A DNA stretch of 64,000 nucleotides from Streptomyces sp. TSRI0281 (GTDB lineage: Bacteria; Actinomycetota; Actinomycetes; Streptomycetales; Streptomycetaceae). Shown one piece after another: positions 25,500 to 34,788 of the stretch. How positions within the stretch are numbered: position 1 is the stretch's first letter; each line of letters opens with the position of its first letter. The DNA lies in the NCBI RefSeq assembly GCF_001905125.1, contig NZ_LWLE01000011.1:1-64000 (forward strand). The letters are read 5' to 3'. Made by a program: the position numbers and the translations under genes. Below the pieces are notes generated by a model, which was not told the origin of the DNA, did not search any database, and worked only from the letters and a program-made list of their open reading frames with translations.

Positions 25500-26683
25500 T
25501 CATGCCCCGGCCGGCCACGTATCGGTCACGATCCGGCCGACGACGGCTGAGGCCCGCCGGGGATCCGCTGCCAACCACGTGCTCAGATGGTCCTGAACGG
25601 CCGGCGCAACGGATTCGCGCACCTCAGCATGGGCCAAGGTGCCGCGTGTGGGGCCTTCGAACTCGGGGTGGTCGAGTTTCACCGAGACGACCGCGGTGAG
25701 GCCGTCGTCGAGCAGGTCGGGTCCGAGACCGGTGTCGGTCTCCGTCAGCGGTCGCCGCTCTCGTACGAAGGTGTTGATCGCTGCCGCCACTCCCTCTCGG
25801 AAGCCCTCCACATGCGGGCCCCCGCCGGGGGTGGGCACGCAGTTCGCGAAGCTCTGGATGCCGCCCGTGAAGGTGCAGCTCCGCATCAGGGCGACCTCGA
25901 CAGACCCGGCGATCTGCGGATCCTCGTACTCGAAACCGAGGACGCCCGTCCCTTCGGATGTCCCGGCCCGCGCCGCGATGAAGGCGACGAAGTCCTCGGC
26001 ACCGCCCGGGAAGAGGAACCGTTCCGATCGTGGCCCACCCGGAGGGCGCTGGTCGGTCAGTGAGATGTCGAGGCCGCGGTTGAGGAAGGCCAGTGTTCCG
26101 AAGTGCTCTGCCAGCGTGTCGAACGAGCACACCGCCGTACCGAAGATGTCGGCGTCGGGCCGGAACGCGATGACGGTTCCGGTTCCGGTTCCGGAACCGG
26201 TAGTGAGCCTCTCGGACGAGGGCGGGCCGACCGCAGCACCGCGGTCGAAACGCTGTACCCAGCGCACCCCCTCGCGCCGGACCTCTCCTGTCAGACGGCT
26301 CGACAGGGCGTTGGCGACGAAGGGCCCCATGCCGAAAAGGCCCGCCCCCACAGATCAGCGGCCGCCGCGCCGCGGCCCGGTGTACATCCGGGTCAGCAGC
26401 TCTTCGAGGCTGGGGTCGCCGGTGTGCCCGGCGGCCTCGACCGGAATCCCCGGCCCGTCGATGGCGACCCGCACGCAGCCGTCGGATTCCAGCGCGACGT
26501 CGACGTGGTCGGCGCGACCGGCGAGGACCTCGTTCACCGCCCGGTCGGAGACCTCGAACACCTGGTGGTGCAGTCCGCGCTCACTGGTCGATCCCACGTA
26601 CATCCCTGGCGTTTCCGGATGGCTTCCCGACCCTCCCACACCTGAATGTGGGCGGCGGCGTACGGGTTCGCGGCGTCTCTCAT
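25500..26683 (-). pseudogene. gyrB-like gene without TOPRIM domain, disrupted
   Basis: ATG 26683 follows a strong GGAGGGG. The frame begins MRDAANPYAAAHIQVWEG and REAIRKR, loses one base, then resumes GMYVGSTSERGLHHQVFEV as in GyrB. An in-frame TGA at 26355-26357 interrupts the ATP-lid region, after which FVANALSSRL, AFLNRGLDISLTDQ and HPEFEGPT follow to 25500. Only ATPase and transducer domains are represented. Key positions are already altered: Asn of the DNS motif is Arg (SDRAVNE), DNGRGIP is IDGPGIP, and the QTK lysine is Arg. Probably a degenerate gyrase-B paralogue. Confidence 0.8.
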
Positions 26684-26926
26684 GAAGTCCCCCTCCGATG
26701 GGTGTCCAGCGGAACCCCCAGCCTAGGTAGGTGGGCGGAAAACACCAGGTCAGGGAGCATTTACCGAAGGTACGGACGGGCGGGTGACGGCCTGCCGGAA
26801 GTCGAACGGCCCGTGGGTCGCGCATGGCCGTCGAAGAGCGCCCGGGTCTCCCCGTGAACCCGCGACCGAGCCCATTTCCGGCAGTCTTGAGGCCCCGATT
26901 CCGTCTCGGCTGTTCCGCAAGGTGCC

Positions 26927-27382
26927 TCAGGCGTCTCCGCTGTGCTCGCGCAGCGCGATCCGGGCCAGCTTCGTCAGCATCATTCCGTTGCGGATCGCGA
27001 CGAGGTAGTCCACGGGGAGTCCGTGCATCCGGGTGCCGGGGCCCCGGAGGGGGTGCCAGTCGAGTGTGAACAGGGTGTTCTCGCCCCAGGGGATCAAGTT
27101 CATGGCGATGCGGGCCGCGCCGAACGGATCTGCCTTCGCTTCCAGCTCAAGGCGGTGTCGCGGTTCGCAGATGCGGACGACGCAGGTGTCGTCGATGGTC
27201 AGGGGACCGGCACCGACTCGGACCTTCAGACGGGCGCCCGCTTCTGGCCAGTGCGCGTCCGCGGCGAGGACCCGCTGAGTACCCGTCACCCACTCCCCGT
27301 AACGGTGGCTGTCGGACAGCAGGTCCCAGACCTCGGACGGCGTGCTCAGGATCAGACGGCAGTTCCGGGCCACGCTGATCAC
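26927..27382 (-). CDS. SRPBCC-family (START-like) protein
   Basis: 151 residues from GTG 27382, with GGAAG upstream. The pattern NCRLILSTPSEVWDLLSDSHRYGEWV, then CVVRICEPRHRLELEAKADP and NTLFTLDWHPLRGP, is the helix-grip fold of polyketide-cyclase/dehydrase-type SRPBCC proteins, which bind hydrophobic ligands in a deep pocket. The C-terminal helix is AIRNGMMLTKLARIAL. There are no biosynthetic neighbours, so the ligand is unknown. Confidence 0.8.
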   Translation of the reverse strand: MISVARNCRLILSTPSEVWDLLSDSHRYGEWVTGTQRVLAADAHWPEAGARLKVRVGAGPLTIDDTCVVRICEPRHRLELEAKADPFGAARIAMNLIPWGENTLFTLDWHPLRGPGTRMHGLPVDYLVAIRNGMMLTKLARIALREHSGDA

Positions 27383-27837
27383 GCTTCTTCCGGGGGCGAG
27401 GGATATGAAGGATGCTGCCGGTGACTTCTCCGGGACAGGGCCGTCCGTCGAAGCGTGCTCCGGACGTCCCCCTCTCGCACGGCCCGGCCGCCGGCCACTC
27501 CGGTGGGTCCGGGCCGTCGGCCTGGACGACGATGGCCTCGGGCTTCTCCCGCTGCTCAGCCGTGGTCCCCCTCGGCCCGACCGCTGGGCGCGGCCGCACC
27601 GGGCTACCGGTCCCGCCCACGGGCTTGGTCTCCAGATTCGTACCGACCCCACCACCTCCACAATTCGGCAGGCCCAAACGGGGCCCCTGACAATGACCGA
27701 AGGTGGGCCTCACCGCGAACTCATGCGGCCCCGGCTGTCCTGGCAGTCCACCCGCTGCCTGCCTCGCACGGTCGGGTCATCATCCTGCGCAGCCTCGCCG
27801 CGAGCGGAACCGGCACCACCTCGCACAGCTCCCTCTC
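27383..27837. other. Intergenic, no gene seen
   Basis: 455 bases between the SRPBCC gene start and the AraC gene end. Only shadow frames were found. Confidence 0.35.
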
Positions 27838-28758
27838 TCATTGCTCAAGTCCGGAGGGCGTGGCGGTGATGCGGTGCTCGGTCGGGGTGATGCCGCGGAG
27901 GCGCTTGAAGGCGACGCTGAGCGCGAAGGTGTTGGCGTAGCCGACTTTCCGGGCGATCGAGCCGACCGTGGCCGTGGTCTCGCGCAGCAGGTCGGCCGCC
28001 AAGTCGATGCGCCACATGGTGAGGTAGGTCATCGGTGGTTCGCCGACCTGCGCGGTGAAGCGGCGGGCCAGCGCGGCGCGGGACACTCCCGCCCCGGCCG
28101 CCAGGCTCGCCACGGTCCATGGGTGGGCCGGATTGTCGTGGAGAAGTCGCAGGGCATGGCCCACGACCGGGTCGTCCATCGCGCGATACCACGGTGGCGC
28201 GTGCGCCTCGGGTCCGTCCAGCCAGGTCCGCAGCGTGGAGAGAAGCATCAGGTCCAGCAGTCGGTCACGCATCACCTGCTGCCCGGGTCTGTCCGTGACG
28301 ATCTCCTCGACCATCAGATCGAGCAGTGGGCGGTGACAGTCGGCGTCGCGGATCACAAGGATGTCGGGAAGTGCTCGGAGCAGGCGCTCGCTGATCTCGC
28401 CGCGGCCGGTGTAGGCGCCGCTGAGCAGCAGGGCTGAGCCGTCCGGGCCTTCGACGGCCCCGCCTTCGTCGTTACGTGAGCAGTAGTCGACGCTGTGGAT
28501 CACTGCTCGCGGTGGGGTGGTCGGATCGTCGGCGACCGTGTACGGCGCCCGGCCGGAGACGATCGCGATGTCTCCCGTACCGACCGGCACCGGTTCGCCC
28601 TCCGCGGGGACGATCCACGCCCGGCCGCGCAGCATCGTGGCCAGTGTCAGAGGTGAGCCGACGGCGAACCGCAGGGACCACGGCCCGCTCAAGGTCGTCT
28701 GCCGGAACAGGGCACCCCGCGCCCTCACCCCGTCCAGCAGTTCGGAGAGCACATCCAC
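27838..28758 (-). CDS. AraC-family regulator with cupin domain
   Basis: 306 residues. N-terminal cupin (SGPWSLRFAVGSPLTLATML; GTGDIAIVSGRAPYTVAD) of the AraC cupin-6 type, then a C-terminal double HTH (TVASLAAGAGVSRAALARRF; VGSIARKVGYANTFALSVAFKRLRGITPTEHR). GTG 28758 (VDVLSELLDGV) matches the usual start of the subgroup; a GTG two codons on has better spacing from GGAGG. It is divergent from an NmrA-type oxidoreductase 80 bases away, which it probably controls in response to an electrophile or similar metabolite. Confidence 0.9.
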   Translation of the reverse strand: MDVLSELLDGVRARGALFRQTTLSGPWSLRFAVGSPLTLATMLRGRAWIVPAEGEPVPVGTGDIAIVSGRAPYTVADDPTTPPRAVIHSVDYCSRNDEGGAVEGPDGSALLLSGAYTGRGEISERLLRALPDILVIRDADCHRPLLDLMVEEIVTDRPGQQVMRDRLLDLMLLSTLRTWLDGPEAHAPPWYRAMDDPVVGHALRLLHDNPAHPWTVASLAAGAGVSRAALARRFTAQVGEPPMTYLTMWRIDLAADLLRETTATVGSIARKVGYANTFALSVAFKRLRGITPTEHRITATPSGLEQ

Positions 28759-28838
28759 GCCTCCACGGTAGACGTACAGACATCGAAGTGAGCTTGACAG
28801 CCATGGATCGTCTCGCAAGACGTGTCTTGACTGGCCTC

Positions 28839-29678
28839 ATGACCAAGCATCCGATTCTGATAACCGGTGGTACGGGCAAGTCCGGCAGCAGGGTCGTATC
28901 CCTGCTGAGGACACAAGGGGTCCCGGTCCGCGTGGCCTCGCGCTCCGGGGAGCCGGCCTTCGACTGGCTCGACCGCACCACCTGGGACTCCGCGCTGGAG
29001 GGCGTGCGGGCGCTGTACCTCGTGCCGGTCGACGGGCACCTCCTCACCCGCCCGTTCGTCGAACGCGCCGTACAGCTGGGTGTCGAGCGCGTCGTGCTGC
29101 TCTCAGGGCGCGGCGTGGATGTGCCGGGATACTCCGGAGAAGCCAGCCTCGCCGGTGCCACCCACGTGGACGGTGAGAGCGCGGTGCGCGACAGCGGCAT
29201 CACATGGACGGTCCTGCGACCCGCCTGGTTCGCACAGAACTTCAGCGAGGGCATCTTCCGGGACGCGATCCTCGCCGGTGAGCTGAGACTGCCCGCCGGG
29301 GAAGGCTCGGCCTCCTTCATCGACGCCGAAGACATCGCCGCGGTCGCGGTCGCGGCACTCACCGAGGACGGCCACGCCGCGCAGACGTACGAACTCTCCG
29401 GCCCCCGGGCCCTGACCATCGCCGAGGCCGTCACCGAAATCTCCGGGGCGACCCGCCGCCGCATCCGCTATGTCCCGCTCTCCCCCGGTGAGTTCGTCGC
29501 CGAACTCACCGGGCAGGGATGGCCGCCCGCCGAGGCGGAGGACTATGCCGAGGCGGTGAGCCCGATCCGGCGAGGCATGGACAGCCATGTCTCCGACGGC
29601 GTACGGCGCGCACTGGGTCGTCCGCCACGCGACTTCAGCGACTACGTCCGAGCGGCCGTGAGAATGTGGCACGCCTGA
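28839..29678 (+). CDS. NmrA-like NAD(P)-binding oxidoreductase
   Basis: 279 residues from ATG 28839. PILITGGTGKSGSRVVSLL is the Rossmann motif of atypical SDRs (GGTGKSG), followed by VRALYLVPVDGH, VERVVLLSGRGV, WTVLRPAWFAQNF and FIDAEDIAAVAVAAL. It lacks an evident Tyr-x3-Lys pair, like many NmrA members that sense or reduce quinones and other small molecules. An ATG 12 codons upstream is possible. The divergent AraC gene suggests inducible expression. Confidence 0.88.
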   Translation: MTKHPILITGGTGKSGSRVVSLLRTQGVPVRVASRSGEPAFDWLDRTTWDSALEGVRALYLVPVDGHLLTRPFVERAVQLGVERVVLLSGRGVDVPGYSGEASLAGATHVDGESAVRDSGITWTVLRPAWFAQNFSEGIFRDAILAGELRLPAGEGSASFIDAEDIAAVAVAALTEDGHAAQTYELSGPRALTIAEAVTEISGATRRRIRYVPLSPGEFVAELTGQGWPPAEAEDYAEAVSPIRRGMDSHVSDGVRRALGRPPRDFSDYVRAAVRMWHA

Positions 29679-29774
29679 ACACACACCGCCTCGTCCCGCA
29701 GCGCACTCCCCTGCTCACACCGCAAGCCCTCAAGTGGTGCCGGGCTCAACCTCGGTGATGTGGGGAGCATCGGG

Positions 29775-29870
29775 CAGGTGTCCGGGGACTCCTGCGGACA
29801 GATGCCCGGGGACTCCCGCCCGCAGGTGCCCGGGGACTCCTGCGGGCAGCTGTCCGGGGACTTCCGGCGC
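29775..29870. repeat. 24-bp tandem repeat, 4 copies
   Basis: Units begin at 29775, 29799, 29823 and 29847 with the pattern CAGnTGyCCGGGGACT; the fourth is the most diverged. They lie in the 297-base gap 29679-29975 between two convergent genes. An open frame crosses them (8-residue QVPGDSCG-type repeats) but has no RBS and is judged non-coding. Confidence 0.85.
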
Positions 29871-29975
29871 GTGATCCGGTGTTCGCCACGCAGTTGGCGC
29901 GGGATGGCTGCACGGTGCGGCCGGTGCGGCAGGCTGTTCCGGAGGGCGGGTCAGGTCATCGCTCTCCCCTGTCGA

Positions 29976-30365
29976 TCAACTCCCGTCCGTGAGCCCGATG
30001 TAGTGGTCACGGCGGATCAGATGTGCGCCGACGGCCGGGGTGAGGTCCACGACCAGGCGCGCTCCGACACCCGAGGGCGTGGCGTCGGGGGTGAGGTAGC
30101 CGACGGTGCGCAGCTCGCCGACCGCCTTGCGGAAGGCTTCGCGGCCCTCGGCGGCCCCACGCTCGTTGCGGGTGAGGGAGACCAGCTCGTTGATCTTGGG
30201 TTCCTGCCCCGGAGGGTAGCCGGTGGCGAGTTCGGCGAGGACGCCGCGGGCGCGCCAGGTCAGTCGCATGTCCCGCATCGCCTGCGCGAAGAGGGCCGGA
30301 TCGTGGACGGGCGGGGTGGAAGGGACGGGCCACCGCGGGCGGGCGGTGGTGTCGCTGATGTCCAT
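29976..30365 (-). CDS. Winged-helix-like hypothetical protein, 129 aa
   Basis: ATG 30365 is preceded by AAGGAG. After a Pro-rich start the core reads FAQAMRDMRLTWRARGVLAELAT, INELVSLTRNERGAAEGREAFRKAVGELRTVGYL and GARLVVDL. This matches the helix-turn-helix plus wing of replication-initiator-like or DnaD-like domains common in Streptomyces and actinophage proteins. It probably binds DNA. Exact family not recognised. Confidence 0.65.
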   Translation of the reverse strand: MDISDTTARPRWPVPSTPPVHDPALFAQAMRDMRLTWRARGVLAELATGYPPGQEPKINELVSLTRNERGAAEGREAFRKAVGELRTVGYLTPDATPSGVGARLVVDLTPAVGAHLIRRDHYIGLTDGS

Positions 30366-30619
30366 CGGGTGCGGCTCCTTCGGTGATTCTTCCGGTGAGG
30401 GCATGCCGGCTACGGCCTTCGCCTTCGTCGAGGACGACGTCCTCCATGTTCTCGCGGTACGTATCCTGTTATAGAGGCTGTGAGCGGTGAGCCGCAGTTG
30501 GACCCGTGAGGTCGCTGCGGCTCTTGAGCTCTGGCCGGTGGTGGGCAGCAGCGCTACGGGGCAGCCCCGTGCGGCCGTAGTCGCACGGGGCTGCCCAGGC
30601 GCTTCAGCTGAGTCGTGTC

Positions 30620-31459
30620 TCAGCGAAAAGCGGCCATGCTCCGGGCGACCCAGTCGCTGAACGGGCTCGGGGCACGGCCGAGGACTCGTTCCACGTCCGG
30701 GCTGATCCGCAGTTCGGCCGGGTTCGGAGCGGCGATGATGTCCAGGGTGTCATCGGCGAGCTCCGACGGCACGAACTGGGTCATCGCGGCCCTGGCCTCC
30801 TCGCGGGTGAGTTCGTGGAACCGCACCGGCGAGCCGAGCGCCGCGGCGATGGCCTCCGCCTGCTGACGCGGCGTGATCACCTCGGGCCCGGTCAGCTCGA
30901 AGACTCCCCCGGTGTGCCGCTCGTCGAGCAGGCAGGCCGCCGCGACCTCGGCGATGTCCACCGGGTCGACGACCGGAACCCCGACGTCACCGAAGGGTGC
31001 GGCGACCGTCCCTTGCGTGCGGATGGACTCCGCCCAGGCCAGGGCGTTGGAGGCGAAGCCGCCCGGTCGCAGGACGGCCCAGTCCGGGCCCGACTCCCTC
31101 AACGCGTCCTCCACCGCGCGCATCGCGATCCGCGTCGGGCCGAGCGGCCTGGTCGCCACGCCCTGCGAAGACAGCAGGACGATCCGGCGGACCCCGCTGG
31201 CCGCGGCCAGGTCGATGATGTCGGTCGGCCTGGCTCCGGGGGCGTGCAGGTCCCCGGACAGCAGGAGGAACAGCGCCTTCGCTCCGTCCAACACGGGGGT
31301 GAGGCTCGTCAACTCGGCCAGGTCGGCCGCCACATGCCGGACTCCGTCCGGCACCGCCGCCGCGTGCCGTGACACCGCCGTCACCTGCTCGCCCGCCTCG
31401 GCCAGGGCCTGCGTCAAAGGCCGGCCCACATTCCCGGTAGCCCCAGTAACCACAATCAT
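30620..31459 (-). CDS. NmrA-like NAD(P)H-binding oxidoreductase
   Basis: 279 residues, ATG 31459 after AGGAG. MIVVTGATGNVGRPLTQAL is the cofactor site (GATGNVG); SGVRRIVLLSSQGVATRP and WAVLRPGGFASNALAW follow in the order of the NmrA/QOR2 group. Divergent from an HxlR-type regulator with a conserved N-terminal cysteine, as quinone-detoxifying oxidoreductases of this kind often are. Likely an NADPH-dependent reductase of quinones or other electrophiles. Confidence 0.9.
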   Translation of the reverse strand: MIVVTGATGNVGRPLTQALAEAGEQVTAVSRHAAAVPDGVRHVAADLAELTSLTPVLDGAKALFLLLSGDLHAPGARPTDIIDLAAASGVRRIVLLSSQGVATRPLGPTRIAMRAVEDALRESGPDWAVLRPGGFASNALAWAESIRTQGTVAAPFGDVGVPVVDPVDIAEVAAACLLDERHTGGVFELTGPEVITPRQQAEAIAAALGSPVRFHELTREEARAAMTQFVPSELADDTLDIIAAPNPAELRISPDVERVLGRAPSPFSDWVARSMAAFR

Positions 31460-31510
31460 GTTCAGCTCCTGATCCGTTGTGCACTGCGGCAACTGACGCT
31501 AGGACCGGGG

Positions 31511-31525
31511 CTTACTTTTCGTAAG
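31511..31525. promoter_or_regulatory. Candidate HxlR operator
   Basis: CTTAC-TTTTC-GTAAG is an inverted repeat in the 92-base gap between divergent genes. A further GTAAG-like half-site (GGTAAGC) lies near 31538-31544. AT-rich GTAAG/CTTAC elements are typical of HxlR-family operators (family knowledge); binding here is inferred. Confidence 0.55.
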
Positions 31526-31551
31526 AACATACCCAGAGGTAAGCTCCCAAC

Positions 31552-31950
31552 ATGAAGGAAGGCGCGCAGCTGACGCAGGGTGAGGCGGGCAACCGGTATG
31601 ACGTGTTTCACACGGACTGCCCTGCGCGCGACATGGTCGACCACGTGACCAGCAGGTGGGGTATCTGGGTGTTGATCTCCTTGCGGAGCAACAACCTTCG
31701 GTTCTTCGAGCTGCGCGACAGCATCCAGGGCATCAGCGAGAAGATGCTCGCTCAGACACTGCGCGCGCTGGTCCGGGACGGGCTGGTCTGGCGGGAGGTC
31801 GAGCCGACGACGCCACCCCAAGTCACCTACGGGCTGACTGAGTTCGGCCAGGACGTCGGTGAGCCACTGACGGACTTGTTCGACCGGATCACACAGCGGC
31901 TGGCGTCCGACGGGACGTCCGCCACGGAACGGCCGCCACGGACCGGCTGA
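31552..31950 (+). CDS. HxlR-family transcriptional regulator
   Basis: 132 residues with the HxlR winged helix: CPARDMVDHVTSRWGIWVLISL, LRFFELRDSIQGISEKMLAQTLRALVRDGLV and VTYGLTEFGQ. The N-terminal Cys23 sits where redox-sensing members (HypR/QorR-like) carry their reactive cysteine, suggesting a thiol or quinone switch. Divergent from the NmrA-type reductase, its probable target. Confidence 0.92.
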   Translation: MKEGAQLTQGEAGNRYDVFHTDCPARDMVDHVTSRWGIWVLISLRSNNLRFFELRDSIQGISEKMLAQTLRALVRDGLVWREVEPTTPPQVTYGLTEFGQDVGEPLTDLFDRITQRLASDGTSATERPPRTG

Positions 31951-32154
31951 GCGGCTGGGCGGCTGGGCGGCTGAGCAGCTGAGCGCAACAGGTCCGGGGA
32001 CGGGCCGGCTTCCGAAGTCGGTGTACCGCTCCGGCTCCGGCTACCGCTCCGGCTCCGGGCTGTGCTGGGTTCATTGCGGGTGTGGTCGTGGCGCTTGCTC
32101 AGAACGTTGTCTGATGCGGCACTGGGCCAGAGTGCTGCCGGTGTTCCGGATCAT

Positions 32155-32345
32155 CTACTGAAGCATCTTCAGTGCGCTGACGTAGTCGGCGTCGTCGATG
32201 CCCAGGTGAATCCGGGCGCGGACTTCCGGGGCATGCGCCTTGAGTTCGAGGCGAGCCTCGTCCCCCGACTCGGTGATCCACAGCAACCCCTCGCCGTCAC
32301 GGCTGAGCCGGCCGCGTTCCAGCAGCCGACGACGGATGACGACGG
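32155..32345 (-). pseudogene. MarR-type regulator, C-terminal fragment
   Basis: The minus frame reads VIRRRLLERGRLSRDGEGLLWITESGDEARLEL, then ARIHLGIDDADYVSALKMLQ and TAG at 32155-32157. This is the wing and C-terminal helix of MarR-like regulators, including the DADY…LK.L ending. The N-terminal dimer helices and recognition helix are absent; upstream DNA to 32557 shows no gene. Confidence 0.6.
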
Positions 32346-32557
32346 ATGATGGTCTGCGCAGGTCGGAATGGCGTGCGAGTTCATAGGGGGATGCGGCACA
32401 TGATCGAGGTCGGGCGCGACGGGGCCTTCAGCGTCAACAGCGTCGGGATGGTACGCGACACCTGACCGGGAGCAGCTCCATACCTCGTCCGGCCCGTGAT
32501 TCACCCAGTCGGGACGAGGTGCGGAGGGGCGTGCCCGCCCGTCCGTATGCTCATGTC

Positions 32558-33667
32558 ATGGCCACTGCACAGGACCGGCAGCGTGTGATCCTCGGTGAGA
32601 TCTCCGATCTCTGTGCGGCTCGCCCGGCCCCGTCCGAGCTGTTCCGGAGTCTGACCGGACTGCTGCACGACGAGCTCGGGTTCGAGGCCGGATGCTTCCA
32701 CGGCAGCGACCCGGTCAGCGGGTTCCCTACATCGACGCTGCCGTACGGTCTCGATCCGGCCGACTTCCAGGAGGCCGCCCAACTGGAGTTCTCCAGCGCG
32801 GACAGCACCACCTTCGACGCCATCCGCGCGTCCGGCCGGTCCGTGCAGAGTCTCCTACGGGCCACCGAGGAGTTACCGGAACTCAGCGCCCGCTACCGGC
32901 AGATGCTCGAACCCCGGAGCTACGTCGACGAGCTCCGGGTCACCTTCGACAGCCATGGCGGCCGGTGGGGCTGCGCCGCGTTCATGCGGGGGCGCCGGCA
33001 CGGGCCGTTCACCACCGAGGACATCCGGCTGATGGAACGGGCCGGACCCCACATCAGCGCTGCCCTGCGGCACTCCCAGCTCTCACTCGAAGCTCCTTCG
33101 GAGGCCGGTCCGACTGCCGACGAAGCCGCCTCACCCGTCGGCGCCGTGGTGATCGTCGGCGCGGACGGGTCCCTGGTCTCGGCCGACGAACGTGCCGAGG
33201 TCCTGCTGGCCGAGCAGAGCCGGGACGAACTTCTGATCCGCGGCATCCCCAGTGGGCTGGCCGCCCTGGCGGAGTACGCCCGCGAGTCGGCCGAAGCACA
33301 GCGGAAACCCGACTGCCGAACCAGCATCCGTACCCGGCAGGGCCAGTGGCTGACCCTTCAGGCGTCAGTCCTGCGCGGCGCGACCCCGGGCCATGTGGCC
33401 ATCGTCGCGATGCCCTCCTCGCCGGCCCAGCGGCTGCCGGTCGAACTCATGGCGTACGGGCTCACCGCGCGCGAACAGGACGTGGCTTTCGGGGCGTTGC
33501 GCGGCCACAGCACCCGGCTGATCGCCGAGCAGCTGTCGTTGAGTCCGCTGACCGTGCAGGACCACCTCAAGTCCATTTTCGACCGTACCGGGGTCCGCAG
33601 CCGCCGGGACCTGGTGGCCCTGCTGATGGCCGACAGAACCAGAACCGCGCACCTCCCGCCCGGCTGA
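32558..33667 (+). CDS. LuxR-family regulator (GAF-like sensor)
   Basis: 369 residues. The C-terminal LuxR HTH is clear (GLTAREQDVAFGALRGHSTRLIAEQLSLSPLTVQDHLKSIFDRTGVRSRRDLVALLM). The N-terminal 170 residues look GAF-like and a middle PAS-like stretch follows (VGAVVIVGADGSLVSADERAEVLL). A TTA leucine codon occurs at 32873-32875 (residue 106), so translation may depend on the bldA tRNA and be delayed to differentiation. ATG 32558 is used. The secreted protein downstream may be its target, but this is only a neighbour inference. Confidence 0.88.
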   Translation: MATAQDRQRVILGEISDLCAARPAPSELFRSLTGLLHDELGFEAGCFHGSDPVSGFPTSTLPYGLDPADFQEAAQLEFSSADSTTFDAIRASGRSVQSLLRATEELPELSARYRQMLEPRSYVDELRVTFDSHGGRWGCAAFMRGRRHGPFTTEDIRLMERAGPHISAALRHSQLSLEAPSEAGPTADEAASPVGAVVIVGADGSLVSADERAEVLLAEQSRDELLIRGIPSGLAALAEYARESAEAQRKPDCRTSIRTRQGQWLTLQASVLRGATPGHVAIVAMPSSPAQRLPVELMAYGLTAREQDVAFGALRGHSTRLIAEQLSLSPLTVQDHLKSIFDRTGVRSRRDLVALLMADRTRTAHLPPG

Positions 33668-33804
33668 GACGAGGTACCCAGAAATCTGGGATACCGGAGT
33701 CCGATCATGGGCCAGCAGACTGGCCACGGCCCCGGTGCGGCGGGTCCGAACGGCCCCGCACCGGACATTCGGACATCCGTGTTGCCCTTCCTTCTGGAGG
33801 AACA

Positions 33805-34743
33805 TTGCCCTCGTCCGTCAAACGACTCGTCCTCGCTGCCGTGCTCGCGCTGGCCGCGATGCTGCTCAGCCCAGGAAGCGCCTCCGCCACCCCGCCACCC
33901 TCGACCGTGGTGTTCAACCAGCAGTCCGCGCGTTGCCCCAAGGAGAACGTCACCGACAGACCCGACATGGTCATCTGCGACGAGGGCCACGGTTCCGTCA
34001 GGTGGCAGTTCACCCCGGTCGCCGGCTTCCCCGGGGTACACACGATCAACAGCAACTCCTTCGCCGGCGCCTGCCTGGCCGCCGACCAGGGGGGCGGGGG
34101 CGTAACGATCAAGGCCTGCGACGGCAGCACCCTCCAGATGTGGCGGATCACCGCCAACCAAGTCGCCTCCCCGCTCTATGACCTGGTCGGAATGCGCCTG
34201 ACCAGTGTGTCCAGCGGCCAGTGTCTGGACAACAAGCCGAAGAACGGCGGCTGGATGATCTACCTGTTCGGTTGCAACAACGGCACGTACCAGCAGTGGA
34301 ACATCAACAAGGCCGCCTTCAAGGAGCTGACCGGCGGCCACCTCGGAATGACCTGGGCCAACCTCGAACAGCGCACGGACAACATCGTGCACGTGGGCAG
34401 CGACGCCGCTACCAACGCGTACAACGGCGACACCACCCCCCTCACCGCGCTGCCGCTGCTCTGCCTGAACCAGGACGGCCGCCCCGCCCCCGCCGGCATC
34501 CCGGCGGGCGGCTTCCACAGCTGGGCCCGGGGCCAGGTCAAGGCCACCTCCCCGCTCGCCGGCACGCTGTTGACCAGCCGGGCGGCAGCGGACCAGATCT
34601 GTGCGAACAACTTCGGCGCGGGCTGGCGCACAGCCGAGTTCCACGACGGCGAAGGCTGGTCCTTCTGGGCCAACGGCACTCTGCCGACCGGAACCCGGTT
34701 CTGGACCGCGATCGACAATCAGCCCGCCAACCCCTGGGACTGA
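33805..34743 (+). CDS. Secreted ricin-B-like lectin protein
   Basis: 312 residues starting at TTG 33805, four bases after GGAGG. Signal peptide KRLVLAAVLALAAMLLSPGSASA. The N-terminal half has beta-trefoil ricin-like motifs (CLAADQGGGGVTIKACDGSTLQMW; GQCLDNKPKNGGWMIYLFGC; YQQWNI). The C-terminal ~100 residues (ICANNFGAGWRTAEFHDGEGWSFWANGTLP, TRFWTAIDNQPANPW) form another extracellular domain I recognise only from Streptomyces secreted proteins. Four or more Cys favour disulfides. Probably a sugar-binding exoprotein. Followed immediately by a strong terminator. Confidence 0.82.
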   Translation: MPSSVKRLVLAAVLALAAMLLSPGSASATPPPSTVVFNQQSARCPKENVTDRPDMVICDEGHGSVRWQFTPVAGFPGVHTINSNSFAGACLAADQGGGGVTIKACDGSTLQMWRITANQVASPLYDLVGMRLTSVSSGQCLDNKPKNGGWMIYLFGCNNGTYQQWNINKAAFKELTGGHLGMTWANLEQRTDNIVHVGSDAATNAYNGDTTPLTALPLLCLNQDGRPAPAGIPAGGFHSWARGQVKATSPLAGTLLTSRAAADQICANNFGAGWRTAEFHDGEGWSFWANGTLPTGTRFWTAIDNQPANPWD

Positions 34744-34749
34744 TCCCCC

Positions 34750-34784
34750 GGAGGGGTGGGCGCCGTGTCGGCGCCCACCCCTCC
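34750..34784 (+). terminator. Terminator after the lectin-like gene
   Basis: A perfect 15-bp stem (GGAGGGGTGGGCGCC with its complement) around a 5-base loop begins 7 bases past the stop. Confidence 0.85.
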
Positions 34785-34788
34785 GGCA

